A stretch of DNA of 64,000 nucleotides from NCBI GenBank assembly GCA_014529385.2, contig CM043953.1, forward strand, positions 96,663,342 to 96,727,341. The letters are read 5' to 3'. This document shows positions 1 to 11,593 of this stretch, one piece after another. This stretch comes from Adiantum capillus-veneris. Its lineage: Eukaryota > Streptophyta > Polypodiopsida > Polypodiales > Pteridaceae. The notes below the pieces were generated by a model that was not told the origin of the DNA, searched no databases, and saw only the letters and a list, made by a program, of their open reading frames with translations. The position numbers and the translations under genes are program-made. Every line of letters starts with the position of its first letter. The first letter of the stretch is position 1.

Positions 1-254
1 TAGTAGTGAAGATGGCCAATGGGTCTATTGTTAAACCTATTGGGATGCTAGAAGATCTCAAGATCAAGGTCTTTGGACATAAAATAAGGATTACCTTTAT
101 TGTTATGGATTTCTCCAAACACACTATGTCATCGGAGATGATCTTAGGACATCCTTTCATGAGGGAATCAAAAATGGTGCATGACTGGTCTAAAAACCAT
201 GTCTACTTGCAGTTCCAAGATTCTGTCATTCGAGTGGATCTTGTGACGGGTTGA
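1..254 (+). pseudogene. Ty3/Gypsy-like retropepsin, C-terminal part
   Basis: The reading frame enters from the left edge and ends with a stop at 252-254. It carries the second half of an aspartic protease fold: a hydrophobic strand followed by MILGHPFMRE, the usual plant Gypsy ILG(R/H)PFM motif. The same segment occurs on the minus strand at 19386-19655 (VILGRPFMRQ), which supports the family call. The catalytic D-S/T-G half lies outside the window. The element would be a capsid/protease polyprotein, but no reverse transcriptase follows, only a short C-terminal region and a polypurine tract. Confidence 0.6.
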
Positions 255-320
255 GCACATCCTCTAGGAAACAGGTTTATAATTGATCATAGATCTGACA
301 CCACAGTTCACTCGGCCGCA

Positions 321-1139
321 TTGCAGTATTGTTATACGTGTAAAGCGAACACTGATATTGGGGAAGATTCTCCTTATATGGATGTACTACCTGGGATGAC
401 TGAGTCGGACAATGTGGATTGGGTCCACCTAGCATCAACCATAGACACTTGGGGGAATAGGGGGACGACCTGGGTAACACCTGAGGAGGATGAAATGCCC
501 GTACCCTTAAATATGCTACAAGCAATGCATATAGCTTCTGACAAGACTCATCCTAATATAACGAAGAAAACATACAAGTGGGTCCCTAAAGCTTCTTTAG
601 CGACCATGGCTAGTACTAAAAAATAGAAGCCTTGTAAGAAACATACCACTCGCCCCAAGAAATGTAAGAGAACGTGGAGTTGGATCCCTAAACAATTATT
701 GGAAGCCCAAGGCTACTATCGAGGAAATGATCAAATTTGGGTGTCAAAATGATTGTGTTCTTACCTGTCACCTGATCCATATGAACCCACTTCTGTAGCT
801 CCAAAACAAATCAACAATCGCGGAAAGAAAAAAATCATAGAATGCTACACACCCGCTCCAGAGCTAGTTTGGGTACCAAATAAAGAACGATTTGTTCCAC
901 CTAGCTCAACAAGGGGGGAGTCCCATGAAGCTTCTAGCTCCTCATGTAATGCATCCATAGAGGTAAAAGCTTCTCCACATCATCGACCTACAATAGTGGA
1001 CCTCCATAAAGCTACAAAGGAATCCAAACCTCCCAGTGTTCAAGAATCACCTGATGAACCACTTCAAGTTCAATCCTGGGAGAGTACCTTACCACCCTTG
1101 CAACTCGATGAGGCACCTAAGGTAATAGAAAACTACTAG
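321..1139 (+). pseudogene. C-terminal region of the Gypsy-like gag-protease protein, with W-V-P-K repeats
   Basis: One frame stays open across about 270 codons apart from stops at 624-626 and 750-752. Three related short motifs recur: YKWVPK, WSWIPK and VWVPNK, followed by a Ser/Pro/Glu-rich tail. I do not recognise a named domain. The frame ends just upstream of a polypurine tract at 1221, so it seems to be the last coding part of an element that lacks RT, RNase H and integrase. It could be a non-autonomous gag-protease element or one with a deletion that happens to keep its 3' end tidy. Confidence 0.45.
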
Positions 1140-1220
1140 CAAAAATCCTCACCTATTATCGACTGGAACAATTGGTTTCAAAGGGTGACGAGCACATTTC
1201 AAACGATATGATCTACCCAA

Positions 1221-1232
1221 GGAAGGGGGGAA
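1221..1232 (+). other. Polypurine tract preceding an LTR
   Basis: GGAAGGGGGGAA lies directly before TGTTTGCTGACAG, the expected layout of plus-strand primer and 3' LTR start. It follows the end of the preceding retroelement frame by about 80 bases. Confidence 0.5.
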
Positions 1233-2831
1233 TGTTTGCTGACAGTCATCATTCAGTCACTCCCCTCTCAACCTTGTTTCCCTAACCTCTCAATCACCAA
1301 TCTTAGGGAATGTATATATATAAAGCCTTATACTCATTAAAAAATAAAAAAATAAAGAGCAAGAGCAATGAGCAAACAAGTATGCAAAATAAAAGTCAAA
1401 ACATTGACTCAGACCTACACATTCACATCCGGTACATTGAAACAGAAACCTATGTCATAAAATACCTTTGATCCCCATCACTCGAGTGATGGAGGGTAGG
1501 TAGGATTAATACAATAGGAGTGTTTCTGTTTTAGAATTGAGTGATTAGCAAAGTTCTTTTTTCCCACTGATGTGCCTCCTAGAGGTATTCCTTGTGTTTC
1601 CTAGTGTGTACAAGAGCGTGTTGCTGTTGTTAGGATTTGGACCTTCATGGAATCTTTATCTCGACTCACTCTTCAAATCAAGCGCGACCATCAACACAAA
1701 CATGTGTTTCTTGTCCATTAGCATTGCCCCTTATCTTTTTTGCATCTATGATTGTCTGCTTTGATTGTGATTGGTAGCATAATATCCAGCACATTTGCTT
1801 AGTAACAAACATTTAATTCAATGTTATTTTTTGTCATAATCACTTTTCTAGGTTCAAAAATCAAGCAGTCTGACTAAGCTAGTTTGACCAAGTTAGGTGT
1901 TAGAGATCTTCTCTTAATACCATGAGGAATGCCTTCCTAATAATCAATGGTTTCTTAGGTTCTTAATCCGATTTAGGCAGCATTGTGTGAAATGTACTAG
2001 GGCTTTCTAGTGGGCTTGACCCTATTGACCTTTAGCTTAAGTATTATAAAGGGAGTTTACTAGTGTGATGAGCCTGGGGAGCATAACAGTGTTATATGAC
2101 CCCCCAAAGTTACAAAATTAAAATGTTGGAAATTAACAAACAAAAAATCAAAGTGCCACAATGTAAAATCTTAAGCTGGAAGAGAAATCTCAGCTTGATT
2201 GGGTACTTCACTCACATGTATCGCCTATGGTACTAGAGCCCTAGAGGTTCCCAGTGTGGGCGCTTTTCCTTGAAAAGCAAAAAACCCAAGGCATACAAAA
2301 TAAGCACACACATCAAAATTGAATCACTGTGAAAAGACTTTGGGGGGTCAAAGAAAAGGCAATCATTCAGGCGATGATTTCATGAGAAATTCCTTTTATC
2401 GTAGCTTAACTACAAGGTCTTCTAGGTATAGCCTCTAGTCAGCCCTCGAACATGAAATACTTGGCTCTCGCGATTAAACAACTTAATTGACCAGAGAAAA
2501 TTAAGAAGCTTACCCATGGTATTAATAGTCGATCTCTAGTGCCTTTCGACCATTAAATTAGCGACCCTAAACTTGTTTAATTTTTTACCTTTACATCTAT
2601 TTATGCATTTGATTATATTGCATTGCTGACAAATTGTTTAAAATTCTGTTACCAATCAATTTTTCTGCCTAAAACTGCATATGCTTTTTAATCGCTTATG
2701 AGAATGCAATTATTGTGCCAATGTTGTTTGATTTTGCAGTGACTGAATAAGGCTAAGGACATTCATCTCAAATGCTCTTCCACCTCGACGAACGAGCTTC
2801 AACTCAATAGCTTCCGAGGACGGAATCTACA
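1233..2831 (+). repeat. 3' LTR start and following retroelement-derived noncoding DNA
   Basis: The LTR begins with TG at 1233. A TATA-like stretch (TGTATATATATAAAGCC) lies at 1311-1328, as expected for an LTR promoter. I could not place the LTR end. The remainder is AT-rich with no convincing ORF. The last 80 bases run into a second polypurine tract, so this interval probably joins two related elements, or contains one long LTR and a remnant. Confidence 0.35.
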
Positions 2832-2846
2832 TGAGGAAGGGGGGCA
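2832..2846 (+). other. Second polypurine tract
   Basis: TGAGGAAGGGGGGCA precedes TGTTAACCCTCACGG. It has the same architecture as the tract at 1221 and marks the start of another Gypsy-type LTR. Confidence 0.5.
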
Positions 2847-3166
2847 TGTTAACCCTCACGGCTCACTGACACCCTGTCACCTACGATGGACGTTGTAACC
2901 TACGGCGGACATTGTATTATTTATTTGGTAGAGTCAGGTACCGGGCTTGTCGGTCCAATAGGAAAAGGGTAAGAGTGATCGCCGATGAGAGGCGCACTCT
3001 AACTGGAACATTCAAGGGATTAGTTGGCTAAGCATGGGTGCCCAAGTGTGAATGGGCGAGCTCATATAAAAGTCAACTAAACCTAAAATCCACTCATTCT
3101 CTCATTTGTGCAATAGAAGAGTGCTCTTGCTCCATCTCCATCTCCATCTTCTTCTTCTTCACCTCC

Positions 3167-3252
<86 letters not shown>

Positions 3253-3497
3253 GTGTGTGTGGGCGATCGAGCATTACGAAGCCACGACGGCGACAAAGCG
3301 GTTGAGCGCGGCGAAGTGGCGGCTCCTTCTTCGCGGCGAGGAATCCTCCACGAAGCAAGCGTAGAGCGGTGAGTGACACACCATCACCTTCTTTGAGCTT
3401 ACTAGTTTAGGCTTGTTGTGTGCTTGGAGCCATTTGTGGCTCACACACGGTGTATCGGCAAGTTCCTTGCATTGACACGTGCGACATACGCGCACAA
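2847..3497 (+). repeat. Putative Gypsy-type LTR (3' or solo)
   Basis: The repeat starts TGTTAACCC after a polypurine tract and has a TATA-like CATATAAAAG at 3063-3072. It contains the TG/GA microsatellite at 3168-3261 and a GC-richer segment at 3262-3370. The proposed end is GCGCACA near 3497, followed by ATATCAAAGC, a poor match to the usual TGGTATCAGAGC primer site. No second copy was found in the window, so the right boundary is a guess. Confidence 0.35.
3168..3261 (+). repeat. (TG)n-(GA)n-(TG)n compound microsatellite
   Basis: An uninterrupted TG tract at 3168-3230 is followed by GA at 3231-3253 and a short TG run. ORFs crossing it in both strands are repeat artefacts. Confidence 0.97.
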
Positions 3498-3951
3498 TAT
3501 CAAAGCTCTCTTATCACATATGCATGTGTGGATGATGAGGGAGCTCCTTCGGTTATTTCCATAGTTTTGGCTTTCAATTGTAAAAAAATGTTATAATTTG
3601 TGTTGCCTTTGTCATGGTGGCTCAAAAAAGGTAGTTTCTGAGGAAATTGTTAAATTATAATCATTTTTTACATTAATTTCTTGTGGAGGCCTTTATCATA
3701 AAAGCGGATGACTTTTTAAAAACTTTTGTAGTAAAAACCCAAAAAATTGGATAAATTCTTGCATTTTTTGTGTTTATATTTTTTATTTATGTTTTTTATC
3801 ATATATTGTTATTTTGATTTGCTTGGAATTTTGGTTTAGAGTGTTTAATTAGTGTAGATATTTAAAAATCTTATTGATCACAAAAAAGAGTGAGTGTCAT
3901 AATTTGAAAAAGATAAGATTGCTAACCTAGATCTGTGTGCATTGTGAAGCC
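3498..3951. other. AT-rich noncoding stretch
   Basis: T-rich DNA with no ORF, inverted repeat or recognisable LTR boundary. Confidence 0.5.
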
Positions 3952-4203
3952 ATGCCATCCAAAAAATTAGTTCAAAAACGTTTGAACAGTGCTTCACCTA
4001 GGAGTAGCAAACATAGCATGAAGCTAAGGTTTGCGTCAGTCACCAAATCCTTGGTTGACCAAGAGGCCTCTTCTAGAGTTATGCCATCGAGCAATCCCCG
4101 TAAAAGAAGATGTGTATTTATTGATGACAAAACTCAAGTTGAGGAAGACTCTAATAATATGAATGAGGAGGATGAAACCACATGCATGATAATTTCCATA
4201 TGA
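3952..4203 (+). CDS. Hypothetical 83-residue basic/acidic ORF
   Basis: From the first ATG (MPSKKLVQKR...) the ORF encodes a Ser/Lys/Arg-rich N-terminal half with a nuclear-signal-like NPRKRRC and an acidic C-terminal third. I recognise no domain. Composition differs from the AT-rich surroundings. Downstream, 4282-4360 also has coding-like acidic sequence, so this may be one exon of a decayed gene or a transposon-captured fragment. No convincing splice donor was found. Confidence 0.2.
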   Translation: MPSKKLVQKRLNSASPRSSKHSMKLRFASVTKSLVDQEASSRVMPSSNPRKRRCVFIDDKTQVEEDSNNMNEEDETTCMIISI

Positions 4204-4626
4204 TTTTTTTTAAAATTGTGTTGAATGGTGTATTTTGTTTTTGTTTTTGGTTTTTAATAATGTCTGTTATTGTGTAGAGACTAGAGTTAATCATGATGAG
4301 TGTGACCAGATCAATGAGGCAAGTCATGACAACAAAAAGGATAACATGGATGAATAAGAAGACAAAGTGAAGCACTCTAATCACTTGGGCAAGCAAGTAC
4401 CACTAGGCCTGATGGAAAATTTGTTTAGTCAATTTCTTTTTGAGGAGGGAAATTTTGCCTCCTTTAGTACTCTTCTTTGTTGAGTTGTGGTAGTACATGA
4501 GGAAGTTTAGTTTTCCTTCAACATAGATACATGGTTGTTAGTGGGTTGCCACCGTGACGGACGTCTATATCATAGCTTTCTGGCACTAACATAATGTCAA
4601 TACTCAGGGAAGCGACTTGGATGGGG

Positions 4627-4729
4627 CACGAAGACTCTTTAAGGGTGTCAACATCAAGAAGTGAACCTACCGATAATATCTCTATCACGGAGACTCTGTG
4701 AGGGTGTCAAAATCAAGAAGTGAACCTAC
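4627..4729. repeat. 59-bp direct tandem duplication
   Basis: CACGAAGACTCTTTAAGGGT and CACGGAGACTCTGTGAGGGT, each followed by a near-identical TCAA(C/A)ATCAAGAAGTGAAC, repeat with a 59-base offset. Confidence 0.8.
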
Positions 4730-4985
4730 ACAATGACAATATATATCGCATCTGCAAATCTATCACTCTTGGATCTGGCAACCTACCTATGTCCTACATC
4801 ACCGCACCCAATCATCAACCCATTTTGGAACTCCAATGAAGTCCAAATGCTACGAAATTTTTGGAGGAGGTCTAAGACACTTAGGGGGGCTAAGCTACCA
4901 AGGGTGGTTGCAATCCAAGGAGGTACCAAAATCACGATCCATCATGATCAAGGTCCTGGAATGTGCAAGAGAACATACTAGAAAG

Positions 4986-5507
4986 GTCTTCCTAAGATCT
5001 AGGAACACTCTCCTATGGTCAAAATGTCAAAATGTCAAAAAGTAGTTATTAATGCACTCAAAATAGCAGATTTAGCCTACCAACACATACGTAAATCACA
5101 ATAGAATCGACAATGAATATACTTGAATGAAAGAGCAATAAACAAGGAACACATTGTAAGTTTTAGAATCGAACTATGATTACTAGAGCTCAAGATATGA
5201 GGATTACAAGGCGCACGAGAGTAGCCGCTCTCAGTCGTATGCTCAAAACCTCAAAACTTGATTAATGATAAGGGTCCTTTTTCCACTTTACAAAATGAGC
5301 TTTATCCCTAAGTCTACAAGGATTAGACTCATTTATAAATTATACAACTCGAATGTAGCATCAAGATGATTTGAATAAAATCAGAGACTCTAATATAATT
5401 ACAAAGGCTTTTTGGACAATAATTGACATCAAAATTTGGGCTAAAAAATGAAGGGGTCGACTTGAAGGACGCCCGTTTGGTTGGTTTGGTTGTTTTGGCT
5501 GCCAACA
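4986..5507 (-). repeat. 3' LTR of a minus-strand retroelement (inner edge firm, outer edge uncertain)
   Basis: Read on the minus strand, AGGAAGGGGGAA is followed by TGTTGGCAGCC at 5507, a polypurine tract and LTR start. The LTR then runs left as AT-rich DNA. Its far end was not located, and the left coordinate is only an estimate. Bases 4204-4985 contain the tandem duplication at 4627-4729 and two unrecognised overlapping ORFs at 4733-5045. Confidence 0.4.
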
Positions 5508-5520
5508 TTCCCCCTTCCTA
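5508..5520 (-). other. Polypurine tract (minus strand)
   Basis: TTCCCCCTTCCTA on the plus strand is a purine run on the minus strand immediately upstream of the TGTTGG LTR start. Confidence 0.55.
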
Positions 5521-5654
5521 GTCTTTGCACGTCCTTGTGAAAACTATTGTGTTCTACTTTTGGATGGCCTTCATGCTATCCTTGCTTGTCTTTGGTAGCT
5601 GTTGAATTGAGCTGTTGAGTCATTTTAGTAAACCAGTCGGTGCTTCTCGAGTGT

Positions 5655-6667
5655 TCATGTGAGCAGAGTAAACTTTTCCTCCCTTCCTTGGATCTCCACC
5701 TTTGTTGCTAGTTCTCTAAAAGAATTGTTGCTTAAGGTACTTTGATAAGCTATATGTCGGGCAGGCAGATTTTTTGTCATGGGGTTGAAGATGGAAGAAT
5801 CAAGTTCGAAGAATCTTGTCATGAGTGCCTCTTTGAATGTTTGCATGTAGTGAGAGGACAAAAACATGACTCAAGCATACAACCCATGATCACATTGTGG
5901 CTTGGAATCTCTATCTCTAGATTCCAACACAAGCCTCGAGTGCCTTCTAGGAACACTTGCCAAGGGTGTTCCGCTACTTTTATGTCTTCAAATGTGGTGA
6001 TGCATGTGATGATCATTTTGGCAATCTTGACCAGCATTTGGCATGTCAAATCCGGAACGTCCTTCATTTGGTTGATGACCCCTTGTAGATTATTGACCAT
6101 GTACTTTTCTGATGGAGGGAAGCTATGCGTTGGCTTTGTGAGAAGTGGGTAGTTGAGCATTGCTGGTCTTTTGCTTTACCATGTATAGAAATTATCCTAG
6201 GATCATCTCCAATTGATAGGACAGAAAGTCAGGTCGATATTGAGATGTTGTGGCGTGTTTTTGTAATAAATTTCATCATTTGGGCACTTTTCACTGACCA
6301 CCTTTTCTTCCATAGGGTTAGATTATACTTGATCTGTAGTGATAGGAACGTCCTTGTAATCCCCTCTTTGGTTGGACTCAAGACTTGCCAACATTCTATT
6401 CTTCTAGAGGAGGGCCTCTTGCTTCATTAGTGGAAGCGCAATCATTTCATGACCATGATTTTTGAGTATCACATCCGGTGTGATCATCAAAAGTGCCACT
6501 GACTTAAGTAATTTGAGTTCATATGGCATATATTCCTTGTGTGATGGGTCATGCAATTCTAATATCCATCTTTGAATTTCCTCCCTTACATCAGTCTTGT
6601 ACTCTGTGTCGTCAAAATCATGTAAAGTTGCTTCTATAGACATTGGAGAGGGGGACACACCTAGCAC
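5655..6667 (-). pseudogene. Unrecognised 3'-terminal ORF of a minus-strand retroelement
   Basis: Two coding-like blocks (6667-6404 and 6160-5819), joined by frames with scattered stops, read towards the polypurine tract at 5508. The first is acidic and hydrophobic (DVREEIQRWILELHDP). The second contains a predicted helical stretch, CQMLVKIAKMIITCITTF. I recognise no protease, RT, RNase H or integrase. Position argues for the C-terminal end of the polyprotein whose gag-like part lies at 8706-15533, or for an extra 3' ORF. Confidence 0.3.
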
Positions 6668-8690
6668 TCAACACAATGCCTCACTATAACCCAGGGTATA
6701 CACAGCGCCCCAATCCATTAGAGTTCACCTTCAAAATTTGACACTATCTGCAAGAAAACCACCGCTTGCACACAACCATACGCACACATGCCTTGCAATG
6801 CACCGGACATACCTAATCACTCCACTCTGCTCAATTCACAACCTTTCACACGCACACAGCCTCTCTCTATCTCTCTTTGCACAACAAACTTCAGGGGGGC
6901 ACACGTGCCGACACGCACCCGGAAACACAATCACATGAGCAGAGAAGAGAAGGGGGGAAGGGGAATGACTCCAAGGAGACAGCAATGAATGGTCTTCTTG
7001 CATATACAACCATGTACAATCAACCTGCACCCCTGCCGGCACAAACCTCGACAAAAAAACAACGGCTCAAAATCCCACACTGGCCAAAAGCATCATGGCA
7101 AAAAAGCCCCAAAAAATTCACTTTACATTCTTTTTTAGAGGGAACTAAACCCAAAAAAAGAAAAAAAGGTGAGCTATCTTGCGCGTGCAGTTCTCTTTGA
7201 GCTCCTTTTAGCATTTTCTTTGCATTGCTAGCACTTGGCACATTTTATTTAGTAGCTCTTGCATGGTGCACACTTCTTGTCCGCCCGACTCGGCCCTTGC
7301 TTACCGCGGGACATGCCCTTTGAATTGCTTTGGACTTCTCTCTCTTCTCTCTCACGCTCACTTTGTCCATTGCTTGCCCCATGTCGCGGGATAGGCCCCA
7401 TGAATTGGCCCTTAAACCTTTGAATTCTCTCTCTCACTGCTGTGGGGCCCCTCCAAATTATCTCCCTCTCTCTTCCTCCACTAGCACTGCCACCTGTCGA
7501 CCTGTCGCAGGACCCCTCCCTTAAGCATTAGAGGCATTGCTATTAGGGGGGAACCCTTGCCTTCACTCTTAAAAAAGACGGGGGCGGGGGCGAGCATGGG
7601 ACACCTCCTTACTAGCTACCACATCACCACCTGATGTCATTGGCCCGCCAGCCATCACCGTGCCGCCTTGCACCATCTCAACCGGCCAAAACCATCGCTC
7701 AGGCCAACCTACGCAGTGCCCTGAGCGGGCCGCCATATCCACACAACAAGAGAGCTCTCTCTCACATTTCCACACCTCCAAATGGTCACCCTACATTTCA
7801 TATACCCCATCAGCTTGGGACGCAATTGCGCATATGGGCTTTTGTAGTGCCACGTGGCAGCTCCCAGGCTCAAGCCTATAAGGCCCTTGAAAAACCAAAA
7901 AACCTCTTTTAAAAAAAACCTTGGAAATGGAAATTCTCTCCCCACTTCAGAGCTTTGCTTGCTTTTGCTTAGTGACTATATGCCCAAACCGGAAAAACCC
8001 GCTGGAAAATTCCATTGTGGGCTTCGACCCGCTCAATCTTCGCCACCTATCGAGCCTCCACAACCGCAAACCGAGGTCGTCAAAAACAAAGAAAATCATA
8101 TGTACGCTTTCCCTGGGAAATTGCCTCAAACTTTGTTTAGTTATAACTTGGCGCTCCAGGTTCAGAATCACGAGTCGTCAATCCCTGCTCATCCACACGG
8201 GATTTTCTATCTGTTTGAACCCTGTCAAAACCCAAAAAACCCCAGATGGCACGCCTCCCTATGTGGACAGGTGGGCACCAGTGGGCACCAACCTAGCCCC
8301 CGACAAAACTTCAGCTGGCCATAAACTGCAATCCGTAGTTTTGATCTGCAATCTGAAAAGACAGGTAGGCTCCATAAATTGAGCACTAAGTGACTATACC
8401 CTGACATCCACTTGGACCACCTGTCCCCAACTGCCCTGTCCGGCAAGAATCTACAACACACACCTTCAAACCTCAATATCTTGGGCTCCGTAGCTTCGTT
8501 TGATGATCCGTCTAGACCTGCTTCTTTAGCACTTCAAGCTCTACATTCCTAAACCCAAAAATTGCACCTCGAACCTCCTTCACCTGCTCCTCAAATTAGC
8601 CCCTCTGGAGTCTTTTTTGGCCTATAAACCGCATCACCATACATCTCCGTTGCTATCGTTCAGCCCATGATCTTTCTAGCTGCTCTAGTC
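6668..8690. other. GC-richer, pyrimidine-rich noncoding block with LTR-like promoter signals
   Basis: This block interrupts the minus-strand retroelement reading region. It contains CT-rich stretches and two TATA-like sites on the plus strand (CCTATAAGGCCC near 7878 and CCTATAAACCGC near 8621). ORFs at 7634-8382 are low-complexity or overlapping frames and show no domain. It is probably an LTR or 5' leader inserted in the older element. No repeat pair or target duplication was found. Confidence 0.3.
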
Positions 8691-8705
8691 CTTTGCCATG
8701 CTCTA

Positions 8706-10409
8706 CTAGCCTGCACATACTGGCCCATGCCATCTTCTATGGTTGACACACTTTGGTTGTACCAACGTGCTTGGTAGATCTACATGGGGAAGGTCCATGC
8801 TCGCTTGCTCTTTGCCAGTTGTCGATGGTTGGACTTCCGCTACTACTGTCAGAGCCTTTACAAAACTAATGGGGACACATCTTTTGTTGTAGTTCAATTG
8901 TGTGTATTGCACTCTATGCCACCAACTCTTCTTGTGCTCTAGCCAGTTGCTCTTTCAGTTGCTTGATATTGTCGTCTTTTTTACTCTAAATTTCTCGATG
9001 CCATGTAGTCATAATCTGATGGTCATATTTTTCTTGAGTTAAAGCCTCCTTGAGATCTTTGAGCTCTTGCAATGTTGAGGTAGGATCTGATGAAGTAGAG
9101 GCAAGGGCTAGGATGTCTTTCATCACCAAAAGTTGAGTGAGTGTGCTCTTGACTACCTCGTATGACTCACCTAGCTTGACATTCTTTTGGCGTTCTTTAT
9201 GGAGCTCCTCTTCCAGCCATTGTTGTTTGACTTATAGCTGGGTATTTTCCTCATTAAAGTCTTGAGCTTCTTTATAGTAGTGGGCAGCATTTGCTGTTTC
9301 TTTTTGTAGTTTAGCGAGTAGCTCCAACTGTATGCTTTGGAGTTCTTCAATCTTGCATTGTAGCCCTTGGTGTTGTTCTTTAACTGTTGCTACTTCAACT
9401 TGGGTCTCTTCCAAATTTAACTCTTTGATGTTTCTAAGAGCTCTTTGACATTAAAATTGAAGTTTGATAAGTTCCAGATGCTCATCAATGTCAAAAGAGT
9501 GAACTATCTTCTTCCCATACTCTATGATTGCTTTGGAGTGAGGAGGTATTGTCTTTTTGTCCAATGTATGCAGGTGGTTGGAGGTGCTTCCTTCTTTATA
9601 TTTATCTTTTGGCTCCTCCCTAATCTTTTCTTGTTCTTGCTCTTGTATTGCTAGTGGGTCCAGCTCCTTCTTTTCTTGTTCCATCATCTTTCCTTTTTCT
9701 TTGACTGTTGGTGGCATTCTTGAAATCTGTTCTCATTTGGTCTCTGGTATTTTTGTCTCGTGCATTTAAATCTCTTACTTTTCAATATGATCAATAGATT
9801 CTTGAGTAGGAGGAGGAGTAGTTGGTTGGTTTGAGACGGGTGGAATATTATCAGTATGTATCTCCCAAAGGATCCACACCACTATATTGCCCTGTTTTAT
9901 CCTCTTCATCCTGGTCCTTGTCCTATCTTTGAGATTGCATTGATGATTCGAGATCGTTGGCTTTTTGCCTCTTAGAATCTTTCTATGCTCTTTGAGTAGC
10001 TTTCCACTTGATCTCCTTTTGAAAGCGTTTTTGCATGGTGCCAGAAAGTTCCACTTTAGTTGTGGTAGTTCTTCTTTTGCACCGCTTGATTTTTTCAAGC
10101 TGCTCTGACTTTTGTTATTCTAGTGTTTTATGTTGATCATCGTCATTTTCATTGTCTACCTTTGCTCCCATGGTCTTCTTCTCCTCTGCTATCTTCTTTC
10201 AAAATTCCTCTCTTTGTGTCCAAGCATCTTCCATAGATCTTTGTGTCTAAGAGATTGATATTTGATCTCTATGCTCTACATATTTCCTTTTAACTCGCAC
10301 CCAATGGAGAGTGTATTCTTCCTTTTCTTCATCATATTCTTCCTCTGCAGAGGTCTGGTATTTTGACAGAGTGTCTCTGTTTCTCGGCTTAATTTCCCCG
10401 CTGAGCTTG
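8706..10409 (-). pseudogene. Gag-like charged/coiled-coil polyprotein remnant, downstream half
   Basis: Minus-strand frames are open in blocks (10409-10247, 10098-9775, 9717-9451, 9414-9232) with intervening stops. They are highly charged: SAEEEYDEEKEEYTLHW in the first, Gln/Glu-rich sequence in the third, and a heptad-like coiled coil (VKEQHQGLQCKIEELQSIQL) in the last. The same polyprotein continues on the other side of the LTR element at 10415-14614, and the frames match across it once that insertion is removed. Role is inferred to be structural (gag). No zinc knuckle was seen. Confidence 0.4.
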
Positions 10410-10414
10410 ACATC
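10410..10414. repeat. Target-site duplication, left (ACATC)
   Basis: ACATC directly abuts the LTR at 10415 and recurs directly after the other LTR at 14615-14619. Confidence 0.85.
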
Positions 10415-11580
10415 TATTGGGGGTCCCATCGTAGCATAGCTCCAATGACCAGCAATATTTGTTAATCTGGAGGGATGAGCTACCTGGCTAGGGCATGGAA
10501 ACACTCACTAGTTAGTGACCTAATCATGGTAGCATGAACAGTAACTTGATGAAGTGGGCTTCTCGGCCTATGGAGGAGCAAAGCCACGATGTCTAGCAAT
10601 CTCCACATCGACTTCTCTTCGCCTCAAATCAACCCAATCACACACACTAACGATTGCAAGATACACACATCAATAATCCTATCAAGCAGCACACTATTCA
10701 CAAGCACAAAGCATCTGCAGTCCAATCAAACCTACATGCACACACAAAGATTAAAGGGCAATCACACAAGATTAGAGCGGGATTAACCACTAATTAGTTA
10801 CGATCTAGCTAATCAATCATTAACAATCAACAAAAGAAGTATGAGAGAAGCATAGTGAAAGAGAATTAAGCCTTGATTAGTATTAATCAAGTCACATAAG
10901 CAAGGAAAAGCTCAAGGAATCCATAGCCACACACCTCATGAGCTCTCACCAAAGAATGGTCTCAACAAATGAGGCTAAGAACCCTAATTTCTTTTACACA
11001 GTGCCTTATATACCTAGGGTAAAAATATGCAATGTCTGGGCGTCCAAGTCCTTTAGGTCTCCACATATTATTAAATCTGCAACCTAAGCACACTTACTGA
11101 CCTATTATTTATAGCTTGGAACTCTCATTGAGCCCATAACCCATTACAAATATTACAATGGCTTGAAAAAAATCGAGAAATTACAATTCATTTCCATTTT
11201 GGGAAAATTGTAAAAAATGTGTAACTCCAATCTTCACTGCTTCTTCATATTCATCTTTGATGTACATTCATAAGGCCTGGGCCTTTAGTAGCTTTTGTTA
11301 ATTAGCATCAAGAGACCCATGTGATGATGTCATTACAAGTCATGTACTGGAGTCAAAACTAGGCAAATAGGGGGTTTAGTGGCTGCCCAACGCCTCTCAT
11401 CGCTTGGTTTTGACCTTTGCTAAAGAATGCCAGCTGCTGCAGCGGAGTCAAGACCAAGAAAATAGGGTATTCGGTGATTTACCAATGTCTCCCTTTGCTT
11501 GGTTATGACCTTATTTGGTATGCATTTGTACGGATTTGGTCTTTAGCAGCTTCTGTTAACTGATGTTGGCTCAATTAACA
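10415..11580 (-). repeat. 3' LTR (1166 bp) of the non-autonomous element
   Basis: On the minus strand it starts TGTTAATTGAGCC and ends GGGACCCCCAATA. It aligns with the other LTR at 13440-14614. The terminal dinucleotide has one change against the partner (TA where the partner has TG in plus orientation). Confidence 0.88.
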
Positions 11581-11593
11581 TTCCTCCCTTTTG
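11581..11593 (-). other. Polypurine tract of the non-autonomous element
   Basis: The plus-strand TTCCTCCCTTTTG is CAAAAGGGAGGAA on the minus strand, directly before the 3' LTR start TGTTAATT. Confidence 0.7.

Noticed and set aside
3038-3379. ORFs on both strands across the TG/GA tract
   Set aside because: They encode Cys-Val, His-Thr, Arg-Glu or Leu-Ser dipeptide runs produced by the microsatellite and have no other coding character.
7634-8382. Overlapping ORFs of 73-156 codons
   Set aside because: Low-complexity Pro/Ser composition, three frames open at once and promoter-like DNA suggest a stop-poor noncoding stretch.
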